In this document: positions 36,561 to 45,270 of the stretch, piece after piece
Position numbering within the stretch: the first letter of the stretch is position 1
How the letters are laid out: each line of letters opens with the position of its first letter
Program-made: the position numbers and the translations under genes
Assembly (NCBI GenBank): GCA_964352225.1
Contig: CAYGRM010000012.1
Location: 1 to 46,269, forward strand
Length of the DNA stretch: 46,269 nucleotides
Reading direction: 5' to 3'
Origin: CAJQQY01 sp964352225
Lineage (GTDB): Bacteria > Bacteroidota > Bacteroidia > Chitinophagales > Saprospiraceae
Notes under the pieces: model-generated
Database searches by the model: none
Seen by the model: the letters and a program-made list of their open reading frames with translations, nothing else
What the model was told of the DNA's origin: nothing

Positions 36561-36590
36561 TAATGATTAAGAAATTTTATAAAATAAATA

Positions 36591-36625
36591 GCCCCAGACT
36601 TGTTTAAAAGTCTGAGGCATTTTTC
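36591..36625. terminator. Terminator after the regulator gene
   Basis: The stem GCCCCAGACTT / AAGTCTGAGGC, with one mismatch and a 5-6 nt loop, is followed by ATTTTTC on the plus strand. It probably ended the regulator transcript before the MITE-like element inserted between them. On the minus strand it also follows the small secreted-protein gene. Confidence 0.8.
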
Positions 36626-36653
36626 TAAATGTTAGCTTTTACAATTGATACAA

Positions 36654-37016
36654 TTACATCGTATCGTTTTCCTCCCATTCAATTACTAATTCATTTTTGG
36701 TAATAGAAATTGGAAGAATTTTGGTTGTAGTATCTGTTTTCAATTTTAAAAAATATGAACCAATCGCTAATTCACTTAAGTTATATTTTCTTTCGAAATT
36801 AGCCGAATGAATAGCATATTCAGTAAAAATGATGTTACCATTTTTATCTTCAAAGATCACCTCTACAAAGGCTGAAGACATATCCTTCGTCTCAAAATAA
36901 AAGGATTTTTCTCCTGCATTTTTGATAATAAATGATGGGTTGCCTGTTCCAGCAAACGTTAGATTTGATATAAATAAAATGGCTAATGTTATTGCAATCT
37001 TAATTTGTGTTTTCAT
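36654..37016 (-). CDS. Small secreted protein of unknown function
   Basis: Protein of 120 residues with a clear signal peptide (MKTQIKIAITLAILFISNLTFAG). The remainder is a short beta-rich domain (FIIKNAGEKSFYFETKDM, VEVIFEDKNGNIIF, IGSYFLKLKTDTTTKILPI) resembling an Ig-like or T9SS-tail-like fold found in small exported Bacteroidota proteins (DUF3244-like). No lipobox and no catalytic motif are seen. It stands alone, with its own promoter-like box and a shared terminator, so a link to the surrounding glucan genes is positional only. Confidence 0.7.
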   Translation of the reverse strand: MKTQIKIAITLAILFISNLTFAGTGNPSFIIKNAGEKSFYFETKDMSSAFVEVIFEDKNGNIIFTEYAIHSANFERKYNLSELAIGSYFLKLKTDTTTKILPISITKNELVIEWEENDTM

Positions 37017-37080
37017 AATAAATTATTTTATTAATGTAAATGATAAATAAGTACTAGACTTATTACTTTTAAATACAACA

Positions 37081-37107
37081 CAAATTTAAGGGCAATCTAT
37101 TGACCAA
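37081..37107 (-). promoter_or_regulatory. Candidate promoter of the small secreted protein gene
   Basis: TAAATTTG on the minus strand (37081-37088), with a TTG at 37105-37107. The 16-bp gap is shorter than usual. The box is 65 bp before the start codon. Confidence 0.45.
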
Positions 37108-37138
37108 ACTACCTGATATTTAACAGGTATATATGCTA

Positions 37139-37222
37139 AATTAACCCTAATACTGTTTTAACTATAATAAACATGTTAATTTGGCACCAAATATGGTAAA
37201 TTTAATATAACAAGGGTTAATT
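37139..37222. promoter_or_regulatory. Nested inverted repeats upstream of the small secreted protein gene
   Basis: AATTAACCCT (37139-37148) and AGGGTTAATT (37213-37222) are exact complements 64 bp apart. Between them is the palindrome ATTTGGCACCAAAT (37179-37192). These could be operator sites; no gene lies in this 290-bp spacer. Confidence 0.35.
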
Positions 37223-37243
37223 AAGAATATTTAGTTTTTTGAC

Positions 37244-37274
37244 AAAAAAAAAGTGAGAAGAATGCTCTTCTCAC
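37244..37274 (-). terminator. Terminator of the GH158-like gene
   Basis: A perfect 9-bp stem with a 4-nt loop (GTGAGAAGA, ATGC, TCTTCTCAC) is followed on the minus strand by a run of nine U residues. It begins 33 bp beyond the stop codon. Confidence 0.9.
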
Positions 37275-37306
37275 CTAATGAAACATGTTTTCGTTTCTAA
37301 GTTTTT

Positions 37307-38605
37307 TTATTTCGTTTTACTCACATAAAATGGAAAGTTAGCTGTTGCAGCATTTCCATTTCCATCGTATATATAGGCAAACAATCTGTATGCTCCTTCT
37401 TTTCGAGGTGCCTTGAAATTCAAAGTACCATTCTGACTTCCTTCCCTGACGATAACTTCAATTGGCTCTGGTCTGGATTCTTTATCACCCCCTGATTTAA
37501 TATCAGTACTTTCAGGCAGAATCTCCCATCTATATTTTAAATCATCACCATCAGGATCTGTCGTATCAATTTTAAATTGAACTTTGGCTTTTGGTTTTAC
37601 ATAGACATTATCTAAAGGTTTTTTCCCATCCATCGTCATAGAGGCAATATTTGGAGATCGATTATCAGGATACTTTCCACTCCATGACTTCTCTAATACA
37701 TCCATAACTTCCGTTTCCGACCCATCTTCTAAAAACAAACCATACCATGTAGGAGTGGTCTCTTGTTTTTGCCCCCAAAGAAATACATAAGAACCAACGC
37801 ACATTTCTTTATCAGCAGCAATTCCTAACTCATACCTTCTTTTGTAATCAGCTGCTTTTTCTGTACTTGTTTGTTCAATTGGAACTCCCCACTCTGTTTT
37901 GGCAACTTCCCAATGCCCATTTGGGCCCCATTCTGTAATTACATAAGGTCTATCCCAACCATAAGCTCTCATTTCTTTATCAATTCCAATTAGCCCTCCA
38001 TAGGTATTAATTCCATAAACATCAATATGAGGTGCACGTTCCATAATCAGTTGTACCTCTGCTACATCTAAACCTGCAGTTACCGTCATGGTAGGATGAT
38101 TAGGGTCTTCTTCCTTAATCATTTTAGCAATATCATCTATGGCATTCCAAACCTTAAAATCAGAATAAAATAAATCAGTCTCGTTTCCGATTCCCCACAT
38201 TAGAAGTGCTGGATGATCTTTGTACTCTTTGACTACCTCTGTAAATCTTTCTAACTGCGCCTGTACGCCCTTCGCATCATCGTAGTCAAATCCTTGACGC
38301 TCACACCCTACCCATAATCCAAAAAGAACAGTCAACCCTTTAGCATGAGCATCATCTAATATTGCGATGGCTTCTCCCACTCCCCAAGTTCTTACCGAAT
38401 TAGCTCCATAAGCAACAGCTCTATCTAATTCTTTCTGTCCGCCTACACCTTTAATATAGTATGGTTCACCTCCTCTATATAGCTGCCAATTACCATTTTC
38501 TTGACGCATTTCAACTTTTATTGGCCCCTCAGGTGCTTGACTATGAAGGGAAAAACTTACACCTATTAATAATAGTATGCAAAAAAGTAAATTGATTTTT
38601 TTCAT
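37307..38605 (-). CDS. GH158-like clan GH-A glycoside hydrolase, secreted
   Basis: Retaining beta-glycosidase of 432 residues with a signal peptide (to SLHSQA, about 24). The barrel (about 30-310) resembles GH2/GH5-type clan A enzymes, with acid/base E142 in WGIGNETDLF and nucleophile E225 in VITEWGPNG. The 83-residue gap between them equals the one I recall for the endo-beta-1,3-glucanase that founded GH158 (B. uniformis), and the C-terminal Ig-like domain (about 330-432, with DTTDPDGDDLKYRWEI) also fits. The beta-1,3-glucan setting supports this, but a GH2- or GH5-type assignment cannot be excluded. There is no lipobox. It is transcribed away from the outer-membrane operon, with GATGTA copy B in the shared spacer. 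Confidence 0.8.
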   Translation of the reverse strand: MKKINLLFCILLLIGVSFSLHSQAPEGPIKVEMRQENGNWQLYRGGEPYYIKGVGGQKELDRAVAYGANSVRTWGVGEAIAILDDAHAKGLTVLFGLWVGCERQGFDYDDAKGVQAQLERFTEVVKEYKDHPALLMWGIGNETDLFYSDFKVWNAIDDIAKMIKEEDPNHPTMTVTAGLDVAEVQLIMERAPHIDVYGINTYGGLIGIDKEMRAYGWDRPYVITEWGPNGHWEVAKTEWGVPIEQTSTEKAADYKRRYELGIAADKEMCVGSYVFLWGQKQETTPTWYGLFLEDGSETEVMDVLEKSWSGKYPDNRSPNIASMTMDGKKPLDNVYVKPKAKVQFKIDTTDPDGDDLKYRWEILPESTDIKSGGDKESRPEPIEVIVREGSQNGTLNFKAPRKEGAYRLFAYIYDGNGNAATANFPFYVSKTK

Positions 38606-38690
38606 GTTTAACCAAACTTTATTTCTATAATTAATTAATTTTCCGAAAATTTAAGGAATTAATACAAATTCAACAAAATAATAATACAAT

Positions 38691-38738
38691 GATGTAGTGA
38701 TGATGTAGAGGTAAAAAAAAAGATGTAAGTGTGATGTA
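38691..38738 (+). promoter_or_regulatory. Four-repeat GATGTA element, copy B
   Basis: Exact GATGTA units start at 38691, 38702, 38722 and 38733, spaced 11, 20 and 11 bp. Flanking bases match copy A over about 51 positions with one 1-bp gap. Downstream, exactly 32 bp separate the last unit from TAAATTTG, the same as in copy A. It is oriented towards the barrel operon and lies 85-135 bp from the divergent GH158-like start. Confidence 0.75.
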
Positions 38739-38770
38739 TGTTATTTTTCTAGCCACAAAACTATTCCGTC

Positions 38771-38778
38771 TAAATTTG
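38771..38778 (+). promoter_or_regulatory. -7 box of the outer-membrane operon
   Basis: TAAATTTG is a perfect -7 match, identical to that of the GH16 promoter and 24 bp before the ATG at 38803. The -33 position carries TAG instead of TTG, as might suit an activator-dependent promoter. It rules against the GTG at 38731 as start codon, since transcription would begin downstream of it. Confidence 0.65.
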
Positions 38779-38802
38779 TCAGCAACAAAACTATATTACT
38801 TT

Positions 38803-40989
38803 ATGGTTCAACTTCACAAAACGAAAAACCCAGGTATCCCTTGGAAACCTACTCTTTTATTTTATTTCAAAAATAGAATAAAATTGAGTTTAAGTATCTC
38901 ATTCTTCTTTCTAACTGTAATAACTTTTGGTCAAAAAAGTTTTACCACTACCAGCTTAATTAATGATTATCCTAATACTTTTATTAGTGATTCTACCAAA
39001 GCGCTAAGCATCCTACCAAAATTTGATCCTCCTACATTTGATACCAAAACCATTGCTGGAATTCATTTTGATACTAGCTTTGTTGGTAAAAAATTAAGAA
39101 AAAGAGGTCAGAAGATGACGATCTTCGGTTATTATCGAGGATTTATGTACGGAAGAAACATGACCGAAGCTTATCCAAATCTGGCTCCATATGAAAAAGC
39201 TTACGGATTTGGAGATGGTTACCGAGAACCAACTCTTTCCTTAAATGTTTATGGACGACCTAATGGAAAATCTACCTTTGGTACTGAATTATTTCTATTA
39301 TCTCCATATTTAGGTGGAGGCCCAGATGATAATGTATTTACCATGAACTTAGGAATCAACTTCTATGGAAATTTCCGAACAAAAAATGGAAACTTTGGCG
39401 TTCGAGCCGGAGGTATTCATTGGTATAATTTAAGTTCATTCACCATAGGAGTATTCCAAATTCTAGATCGCTTTAGTATTTTTGATCGAACGCCTTGGGA
39501 AGGTGTTACTCACGATAAAAAATATGACGCTTACTTTGATAGCGGTTCAACGAATGCTGGAGATTTACGGTGGAACAATCAAGCTTTCCAAGGTTTAATC
39601 ATTAATGGAGGGAGACTTCCTGGTGACTTTAACTTTGATCTATTTTGGGGTAAAACTCAACCTAATGCAGGTCTTGCTGGTGGGATTCTTAATTCGTTCG
39701 AATCAATTCCTCCTACTATTAATGCTGGAAGTGTCCCTTCTTATGTGGGGTTTGCAGGTGATGCAAGGTTTATCCCTAACTTTATAACTGGAGGAAAAAT
39801 AGGAAAGACTTTTGGAAAAAAACGCCAATCCATTTCTTATAACTTAATCCATAGCCAAACTGCTTTAGATAGTACTCGTCAATTAATTGTTACTAATGAA
39901 AATGATATTTTTCTAGAAAATGATACAACTTTTGCTGTTCCTCAGCGAAGTTATCAAGTTCATTCCCTTGCTTATGACTTGAAAGTAAACAAAGTAAGAT
40001 TGACAGGAGAACTAGCTATGGGAAGTTATGAGAGTCCAACATATGATAGAAAATGGGGGGAAGCATTGATGCTTAGAGCATATTTTCCAAAAGAGATGAC
40101 GTTCCTTCCCGTTGATGTTCAGCTATATCAAATCAGTAAAAATTTCTTTAATCTAAATGGTGAGATTGCTACTAATTCTAATCCTGAAATTTTAAAGGAT
40201 TTTGGAGTAGCCGCTGGTGCAAGTGGAATTGGTGGTCAGCTAGCTTTGGTAAATCAATTAGTACACAATCGAAGAGGAGTTAATATTAATACTGGAGTTG
40301 ATTTAGGAAAATTGAAGTTAAACTTTGCTTGGGGACTTGCTCAGGAAATCGATGCTGCTTCTACCCAATTAACTTTTGTCCACAGAATCAATGGTTTAGC
40401 ATTATCTCGTATTTACAATCCATTCCCTGCGAATGCCACCATGCCAACTGTTTTTGGACCATATGCTCGAAAAATTTCATTCTTCCGTGGCGTAACTGAG
40501 GTGGTACAAACTACAGATCTTAATCCAGCGAATGCTGAAGCATTGAATAGAAAATATTTTAATGCAGTTGATCTTCAAGCTAAATACAAAACTACGATTG
40601 GAGATAAAGCTTTTTATCTTTTTTATCTAGGTTCATTTGGATCTGCAAAATCTAAAGCTTCTGCAATTCCTTCCATGTCTGACGATAGTTATTTGTTTGT
40701 TCAATATCATGAACTCGATGCCTATTATGAAATAGTACCAAATTTCTTATTGACTGGATATTTAGGATTGGAGGATGCTAGAGGTGGTCAATTTACGCAA
40801 TGGGATAATAATAGCAATTTACCATTAGACCAATTAGGAACAGGAATTGGAATTGGTTTCGATTGGACTGTTTCTGAAAGCACCGGGATTTATTTCCGAC
40901 ATCGATGGATGAACTTTGAGGATAAGAGTTTCGAACTTGATACTTTCAAAGGTCGAGAAGTAACTATTGAGTTAAAAACATTTTTCTAA
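38803..40989 (+). CDS. Outer-membrane beta-barrel-like protein 1
   Basis: Protein of 728 residues, first gene of a four-gene operon. I set the start at 38803 because the promoter and GATGTA repeats occupy the DNA before it. A long N-region with a hydrophobic signal (SLSISFFFLTVITFGQ) is followed by amphipathic, aromatic-rich beta strands throughout (TIFGYYRGFMYGRN, FGVRAGGIHWYNL, IYFRHRWMNFEDKSF). It ends in a strand with terminal Phe (VTIELKTFF), typical of outer-membrane barrels. There is no TonB plug or TonB box, so it is not a SusC. I do not recognise a named family. A pore or glycan-binding surface role in beta-glucan uptake is suggested by operon and regulation only. Confidence 0.8.
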   Translation: MVQLHKTKNPGIPWKPTLLFYFKNRIKLSLSISFFFLTVITFGQKSFTTTSLINDYPNTFISDSTKALSILPKFDPPTFDTKTIAGIHFDTSFVGKKLRKRGQKMTIFGYYRGFMYGRNMTEAYPNLAPYEKAYGFGDGYREPTLSLNVYGRPNGKSTFGTELFLLSPYLGGGPDDNVFTMNLGINFYGNFRTKNGNFGVRAGGIHWYNLSSFTIGVFQILDRFSIFDRTPWEGVTHDKKYDAYFDSGSTNAGDLRWNNQAFQGLIINGGRLPGDFNFDLFWGKTQPNAGLAGGILNSFESIPPTINAGSVPSYVGFAGDARFIPNFITGGKIGKTFGKKRQSISYNLIHSQTALDSTRQLIVTNENDIFLENDTTFAVPQRSYQVHSLAYDLKVNKVRLTGELAMGSYESPTYDRKWGEALMLRAYFPKEMTFLPVDVQLYQISKNFFNLNGEIATNSNPEILKDFGVAAGASGIGGQLALVNQLVHNRRGVNINTGVDLGKLKLNFAWGLAQEIDAASTQLTFVHRINGLALSRIYNPFPANATMPTVFGPYARKISFFRGVTEVVQTTDLNPANAEALNRKYFNAVDLQAKYKTTIGDKAFYLFYLGSFGSAKSKASAIPSMSDDSYLFVQYHELDAYYEIVPNFLLTGYLGLEDARGGQFTQWDNNSNLPLDQLGTGIGIGFDWTVSESTGIYFRHRWMNFEDKSFELDTFKGREVTIELKTFF

Positions 40990-41038
40990 AGTATTGCTAA
41001 TTCTGTCAAAAAAATAAATAACGATTAATCAATATATC

Positions 41039-42853
41039 ATGAAATATACATTTATAAAATTTCTTTTACTATCGGGCATTTTGATTTTTTCATCAAATCT
41101 TATTTCTGCTCAAGATGGTTCTGCTAAAGCCACGGAAGAAGAAAAAGATGGCCCAAAGCTACAATTCAATGGTTTAGGTCGAACAATTATCTCACAAACA
41201 GGAATTGGAGGTGATGTCCTTGATGCTGATTCATCCACTATTCAAAATATAACTGATGGTGAATTTTTACTTGATCTTCAAGTAAATGCCAATCCGAATA
41301 AAAATTCAGAAGTTTCTACCATCATTCGTTTAAGAAATGAATTTGGTGGATTCTTTGGTGCAGGAATGGCAGTCGAAGTTCGTGAGCTCTGGGCACGAGG
41401 TATTATTGCAGAGGTATTGAAGTATAGAATTGGAGATATGGATATAGTGATGTCACCATATACTTTATTTAACCCAACGGAAGAAGGCTTCGTTAATGAG
41501 CCAGCAGTATTTGCTCCTCAAAGAGATGTTATTTATTACGAGCAATTTTATACTGACGAGAATACTCGACGTTTGCAAGGTGCAAGTTTAGACTTTGGTC
41601 TTGACTTTGCTCAAGTGCTGAAAGATATGCAAGCCAAGGCTTTTATTGCAAGAATTCGGGGAACTGATTTTTTCACAGTTCCTAACCGATTGGTCACAGG
41701 TGGACAATTAGATTTTGCTACTACTACCTTGAATGACTCTCTTGGATTGAAGGCTGATTTTGGTTTGAACTTCGTACATACTTTTGATGACTTACAATCT
41801 GGCAATGCCAGGAAAGGAATTCGAAATACAGTTACCACATTGGACTTTGATGTAGCAATTATGGATAAAAAAGATATGGGTATCCATTTGGTTGGAGAAA
41901 CTGGAATGTCAAATCTAGAAACGGCTGAACGAATAACTAATGCCAATGGAGATGAAGAAAATATGACCTTAACTGAAGAAGATGATACCTTCCTAGATAT
42001 TGGGGCTCAATTAAAACTTAAAAAACAAAATCTTACTCTTTCTGTTTCTTTTATAGACATAGGGCCTGATTTTTTTAGTGTAGGAGCTCAAAGTAGAAGA
42101 GTAGATTATAATGCGGACAAAACTTTTTACAATCGAATTGGAGAAGATAGAGATGTCCGACAGGCAGGGCTTTTTGACTTAACCAGAGATAGAGGGTTAT
42201 ATACTTTTGAAACTTCAGATAGATTGATGGCTTATGATCCTAGGTACAGTAATACCATGCCTTACGGAAATGCAACTGCAAATAGACGAGGTCTTAAATT
42301 TGGAATTGAGTACGGTCAAATGGATGATAAAATCAATGCAAAAATTGATGGAGCATTTTTAAGCGAGTTAAGAGGTCAAGGAACTAATGAATTAAAAAAC
42401 TTTACTTTATTAAGAGGTTCTGCCAATTTCAATATTCATAAATTAGCTTCACTAAAAAATAAATTAAAGGCTACTGTTGGATTACAAATAGAGTCTACCT
42501 CAAGAGGAGGAGTTGAAATTGAAGAAGTTGATTTGAGCTCTAACTTAATTGAATTAGGAATAGAAGCTGAATTATTTTCAAAATTCGAACTGTTACTTGG
42601 TGCTAAAATCTTTTCTTCAGAAGGAAGAGATTACGTTCCTCTGATTGGACAATTTAACGATATACAAGATTTCCCTGCTCCTTATATCGCTGACGACCAA
42701 GAAACATTATTAGGTTTGGGTGTTAAATATGAATTTAAAAAAGATGTTTTCATGACGCTTCAATATAATTCATATAGTTCTCAATTAGGAGCAGATAACC
42801 CTAATAACTATACCTTGAATCAAATCTTTGTTTTGTACAGCATGAAATTTTAA
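41039..42853 (+). CDS. Outer-membrane beta-barrel-like protein 2
   Basis: Protein of 604 residues, 49 bp after the first barrel gene. A signal peptide (to LISAQ, about 24) precedes a barrel-like sequence with alternating polar and aromatic residues. Parts resemble outer-membrane porins in style (FLLDLQVNANPNKNSEVSTIIRL, LKATVGLQIESTSRGG), and the last strand is IFVLYSMKF with terminal Phe. The motif YRIGDMDIVMSPYTLFNP is a good family marker for searches. No plug domain, enzyme motif or TonB box is seen. It is unlike barrel 1 in sequence as far as I can compare, so the two may work as different parts of one assembly. The function is unknown. Confidence 0.78.
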   Translation: MKYTFIKFLLLSGILIFSSNLISAQDGSAKATEEEKDGPKLQFNGLGRTIISQTGIGGDVLDADSSTIQNITDGEFLLDLQVNANPNKNSEVSTIIRLRNEFGGFFGAGMAVEVRELWARGIIAEVLKYRIGDMDIVMSPYTLFNPTEEGFVNEPAVFAPQRDVIYYEQFYTDENTRRLQGASLDFGLDFAQVLKDMQAKAFIARIRGTDFFTVPNRLVTGGQLDFATTTLNDSLGLKADFGLNFVHTFDDLQSGNARKGIRNTVTTLDFDVAIMDKKDMGIHLVGETGMSNLETAERITNANGDEENMTLTEEDDTFLDIGAQLKLKKQNLTLSVSFIDIGPDFFSVGAQSRRVDYNADKTFYNRIGEDRDVRQAGLFDLTRDRGLYTFETSDRLMAYDPRYSNTMPYGNATANRRGLKFGIEYGQMDDKINAKIDGAFLSELRGQGTNELKNFTLLRGSANFNIHKLASLKNKLKATVGLQIESTSRGGVEIEEVDLSSNLIELGIEAELFSKFELLLGAKIFSSEGRDYVPLIGQFNDIQDFPAPYIADDQETLLGLGVKYEFKKDVFMTLQYNSYSSQLGADNPNNYTLNQIFVLYSMKF

Positions 42854-42882
42854 TTCTAAAAAAATTGTAACAGATAAAAATT

Positions 42883-43914
42883 ATGAAAAATTCATATATA
42901 TATAACATTATATTTACGGCACTCTTTGCTTTAGTTATTTCAGGATGTAGCCACGAAACTGATGATTTCGATGGACCGAATATTATTGACCGTTTTGGAC
43001 CATTCAACGTTGCTACTGACTTGGGAGTTAGCCAACCTACAGTTGATTTTGCCGCTGGGGAGACTGTTTTTTTTACAGCAGAATTTAATAAAAATGTCAA
43101 CTGGGTAATTGAGATAACAGGTACAGTAAGTGGCGCTGTTAAACGTATTGAAGGATTCAATAAATCCATAAATGCCTCAAATGCATTATGGGATGGAGGA
43201 ACAACAGATTTACCATTTTTCACAAATGAAGTCTGTGATGTGACCTTAACTATACCAGAAGAACCAACCTACATGGGAGTAGGAACTGTCGAAACTCTTT
43301 CTAAAAAATCTTATGCTAATGCTGGTGTATTATTTTCAGATTTTGAAACGGATTTAGGTGCAAATGCTATTTTTGGAAACTTTGAATTTGAATTTACTCC
43401 TCAAACAGGACGTCAAACTGATATTCCAGCTGAAGGAAATTCTTATTTCAGATTAGAAGGAACTGACGATGTTGTTCCCAATTACTTTGTAGGATTAATT
43501 GATATTAGTGCAAAAGTAACTGGTCAAACATATGTTCCAGTAACGACGACTGTTCCTGAAGAATTATATGTTAACTATTTTATTTATAGTGATGCTGGTC
43601 CTCATGGACAAGCCATTATTGACTTCTATACTGATACCAATGATAATGGTACATTTGAAGAGGCGAATGATCTTGGCTACAGACTTCCAGCTAATTATGA
43701 TTTAGCGACTTGGAGTGGATGGCGACTTATAAGTCATCAAATGAAAGACGTTCAGAGAGATGGTACTTCAATAACTCAGGCAGAATTAGCCAAACTAGTG
43801 AATATTAGATTATTGTTGATCTCCAATTTGGATTCACAACCAAACCCACCATTACAAGTAGACTATGGAGTAGACTTTATAATTTTCACGAACGGAGAAC
43901 CATTGGAATTATAA
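42883..43914 (+). CDS. Predicted surface lipoprotein of the barrel operon
   Basis: Lipoprotein of 343 residues, 29 bp after barrel 2. The lipobox is LVISGC (C22), followed by SHETDDFD, an acidic stretch like the export signal that sends Bacteroidota lipoproteins to the cell surface. The mature part is beta-rich: an Ig-like strand set first (VDFAAGETVFFTAEFNKNVNWVIEITG) and then a jelly-roll-like region (NSYFRLEGTDDV to VDYGVDFIIF). No enzyme motif is visible. It occupies the place SusD or surface glycan-binding proteins take in other loci, but has no SusD-like helical repeats. Glycan binding is inferred. Confidence 0.75.
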   Translation: MKNSYIYNIIFTALFALVISGCSHETDDFDGPNIIDRFGPFNVATDLGVSQPTVDFAAGETVFFTAEFNKNVNWVIEITGTVSGAVKRIEGFNKSINASNALWDGGTTDLPFFTNEVCDVTLTIPEEPTYMGVGTVETLSKKSYANAGVLFSDFETDLGANAIFGNFEFEFTPQTGRQTDIPAEGNSYFRLEGTDDVVPNYFVGLIDISAKVTGQTYVPVTTTVPEELYVNYFIYSDAGPHGQAIIDFYTDTNDNGTFEEANDLGYRLPANYDLATWSGWRLISHQMKDVQRDGTSITQAELAKLVNIRLLLISNLDSQPNPPLQVDYGVDFIIFTNGEPLEL

Positions 43915-43939
43915 CTAAACATAACCAAAAGTATTGAAT

Positions 43940-45139
43940 ATGATTTCATTTAATAAAAAACTAGGTTTACTATCAATTGCGTTTCTTTTTACTTTGGCGG
44001 GATGCGTCGAATTTAAAAAAGTAGCCTTATATGATGGTGTTGAACCAGTAGTAAACTCTCCTCTTCCAAGTGATCTTTCTCTGATTGTAGAATCCTTAAT
44101 TTATGATGAAGATGCAACTGATGTTTGGGGATTACAAAAAGATGTTTGTCAGGAGGCAAGTGTTTCTTCTAATGTAGCTCATAGTGGAAAAGAGTCATTA
44201 AAAATTGCTTGGAATAGAGATGCAAAAGGCTGTGACTTTGCAGGTATTGGAATTGGTTGGGATAGTTACGCAGGAAAAGATCTATCCCAAATCATGGATA
44301 AAGTGGCTATTCAAATGTATGTCAGAACTCAGCAAGGAAGATCTTTTGGATTGCCTATGGTTCTGACTTTAATTGATTATAGTGGAGGAATGGGATTTTC
44401 TTATACTACAAATAAATATTTTGAAAGAACTGCTATCGATGAAGAATGGCAAAAAGTAATAGTTCCACTTAACACTTTTGACACAGAAACAGAGAATCTA
44501 GATCCTTCGAATATTGCTCAACTTCAAATTGAATTACAGCAAAGCGGAAGTGTGTATCTTGATGATATTAGCTTAATTTTTTATGAAGAAAAAAAGGAGA
44601 AGCCATGGATGATAGAAGAAAAATTGCCAAGTCCGATTGCTGCACCTATTCAAATATTTGATGATGAATTTATCAACAATAATGGTTGGGGATTAATCTC
44701 AGATAACTGTCAACTGATCGAGATGTCGACTAGTGAAAAATCAGAAGGAGATCAATCCATTCATGCCAAATGGGATAATACCACCGGTGATTGCAAATTA
44801 ACTTCATTTGGAGTGAGTTGGAATAAATGGAATCCTGTTGATTTAACTTCTGTTATTGATAATATTGCCTTCCAGTTTGATCTTAAGATGGCAAAGGGCA
44901 GCGCTTCTACCCTGCCAGTTTTTATTGGATTTGAAGATTATGAAAGAGCAAAAACTTTTGTAAACCTTAAGCCTGAATTTGTAAAAAGTGGTCAATATTC
45001 TACTGAATGGAAAAAGGTAACTGTACCTGTTTCAGCGATTCCAGTAAAGGTAGATATGACAAGAATCAAGCAACTCTATTTTAATTTAGAAGGTGCTGGA
45101 GAGATTTATATCGATAATATAAAAATGATCAAATTATAA
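43940..45139 (+). CDS. Lipoprotein with tandem CBM11-like domains
   Basis: Last gene of the barrel operon, encoding 399 residues. I use the ATG at 43940 rather than a TTG two codons earlier. The lipobox is FTLAGC (C22). Two related domains follow (about 50-220 and 235-398), each with a WG-L-x-D-C or similar start (VWGLQKDVCQEAS, GWGLISDNCQLIE), a GDQSIHAKW- or KESLKIAW-type strand, WQKVIVPL or WKKVTVPV, and an ending of IYIDNIKMI or VYLDDISLI. This layout matches CBM11/CIA30-like beta-glucan-binding sandwiches. It probably captures glucan chains at the cell surface. The domains are diverged, not a recent duplication. Confidence 0.8.
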   Translation: MISFNKKLGLLSIAFLFTLAGCVEFKKVALYDGVEPVVNSPLPSDLSLIVESLIYDEDATDVWGLQKDVCQEASVSSNVAHSGKESLKIAWNRDAKGCDFAGIGIGWDSYAGKDLSQIMDKVAIQMYVRTQQGRSFGLPMVLTLIDYSGGMGFSYTTNKYFERTAIDEEWQKVIVPLNTFDTETENLDPSNIAQLQIELQQSGSVYLDDISLIFYEEKKEKPWMIEEKLPSPIAAPIQIFDDEFINNNGWGLISDNCQLIEMSTSEKSEGDQSIHAKWDNTTGDCKLTSFGVSWNKWNPVDLTSVIDNIAFQFDLKMAKGSASTLPVFIGFEDYERAKTFVNLKPEFVKSGQYSTEWKKVTVPVSAIPVKVDMTRIKQLYFNLEGAGEIYIDNIKMIKL

Positions 45140-45208
45140 TTTTCCGAAAAAATAATTTTATGAAAACATGAGTCATCCCATTAGTAATATACTTACAGGC
45201 CGATTTTG

Positions 45209-45267
45209 AAAAAAAGAACCTCCTGTGTATTTTTGATTATTACAACACAATCAAAACACAGGAGGTC
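45209..45267. repeat. Long hairpin at the transposase start
   Basis: ACCTCCTGTG, then TTTTTGATT, pair with AATCAAAA and CACAGGAGGT across a short loop. The right arm contains GGAGGT directly before the relic ATG at 45271, so the fold would hide that ribosome-binding site. It may also end transcription of the upstream lipoprotein operon, as no other terminator is seen. Confidence 0.65.
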
Positions 45268-45270
45268 TTT

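Noticed and set aside
38731..38802. GTG at 38731 as start of barrel protein 1
   Set aside because: The GATGTA repeats and the -7 box overlap this stretch, so the transcript would begin downstream of it.
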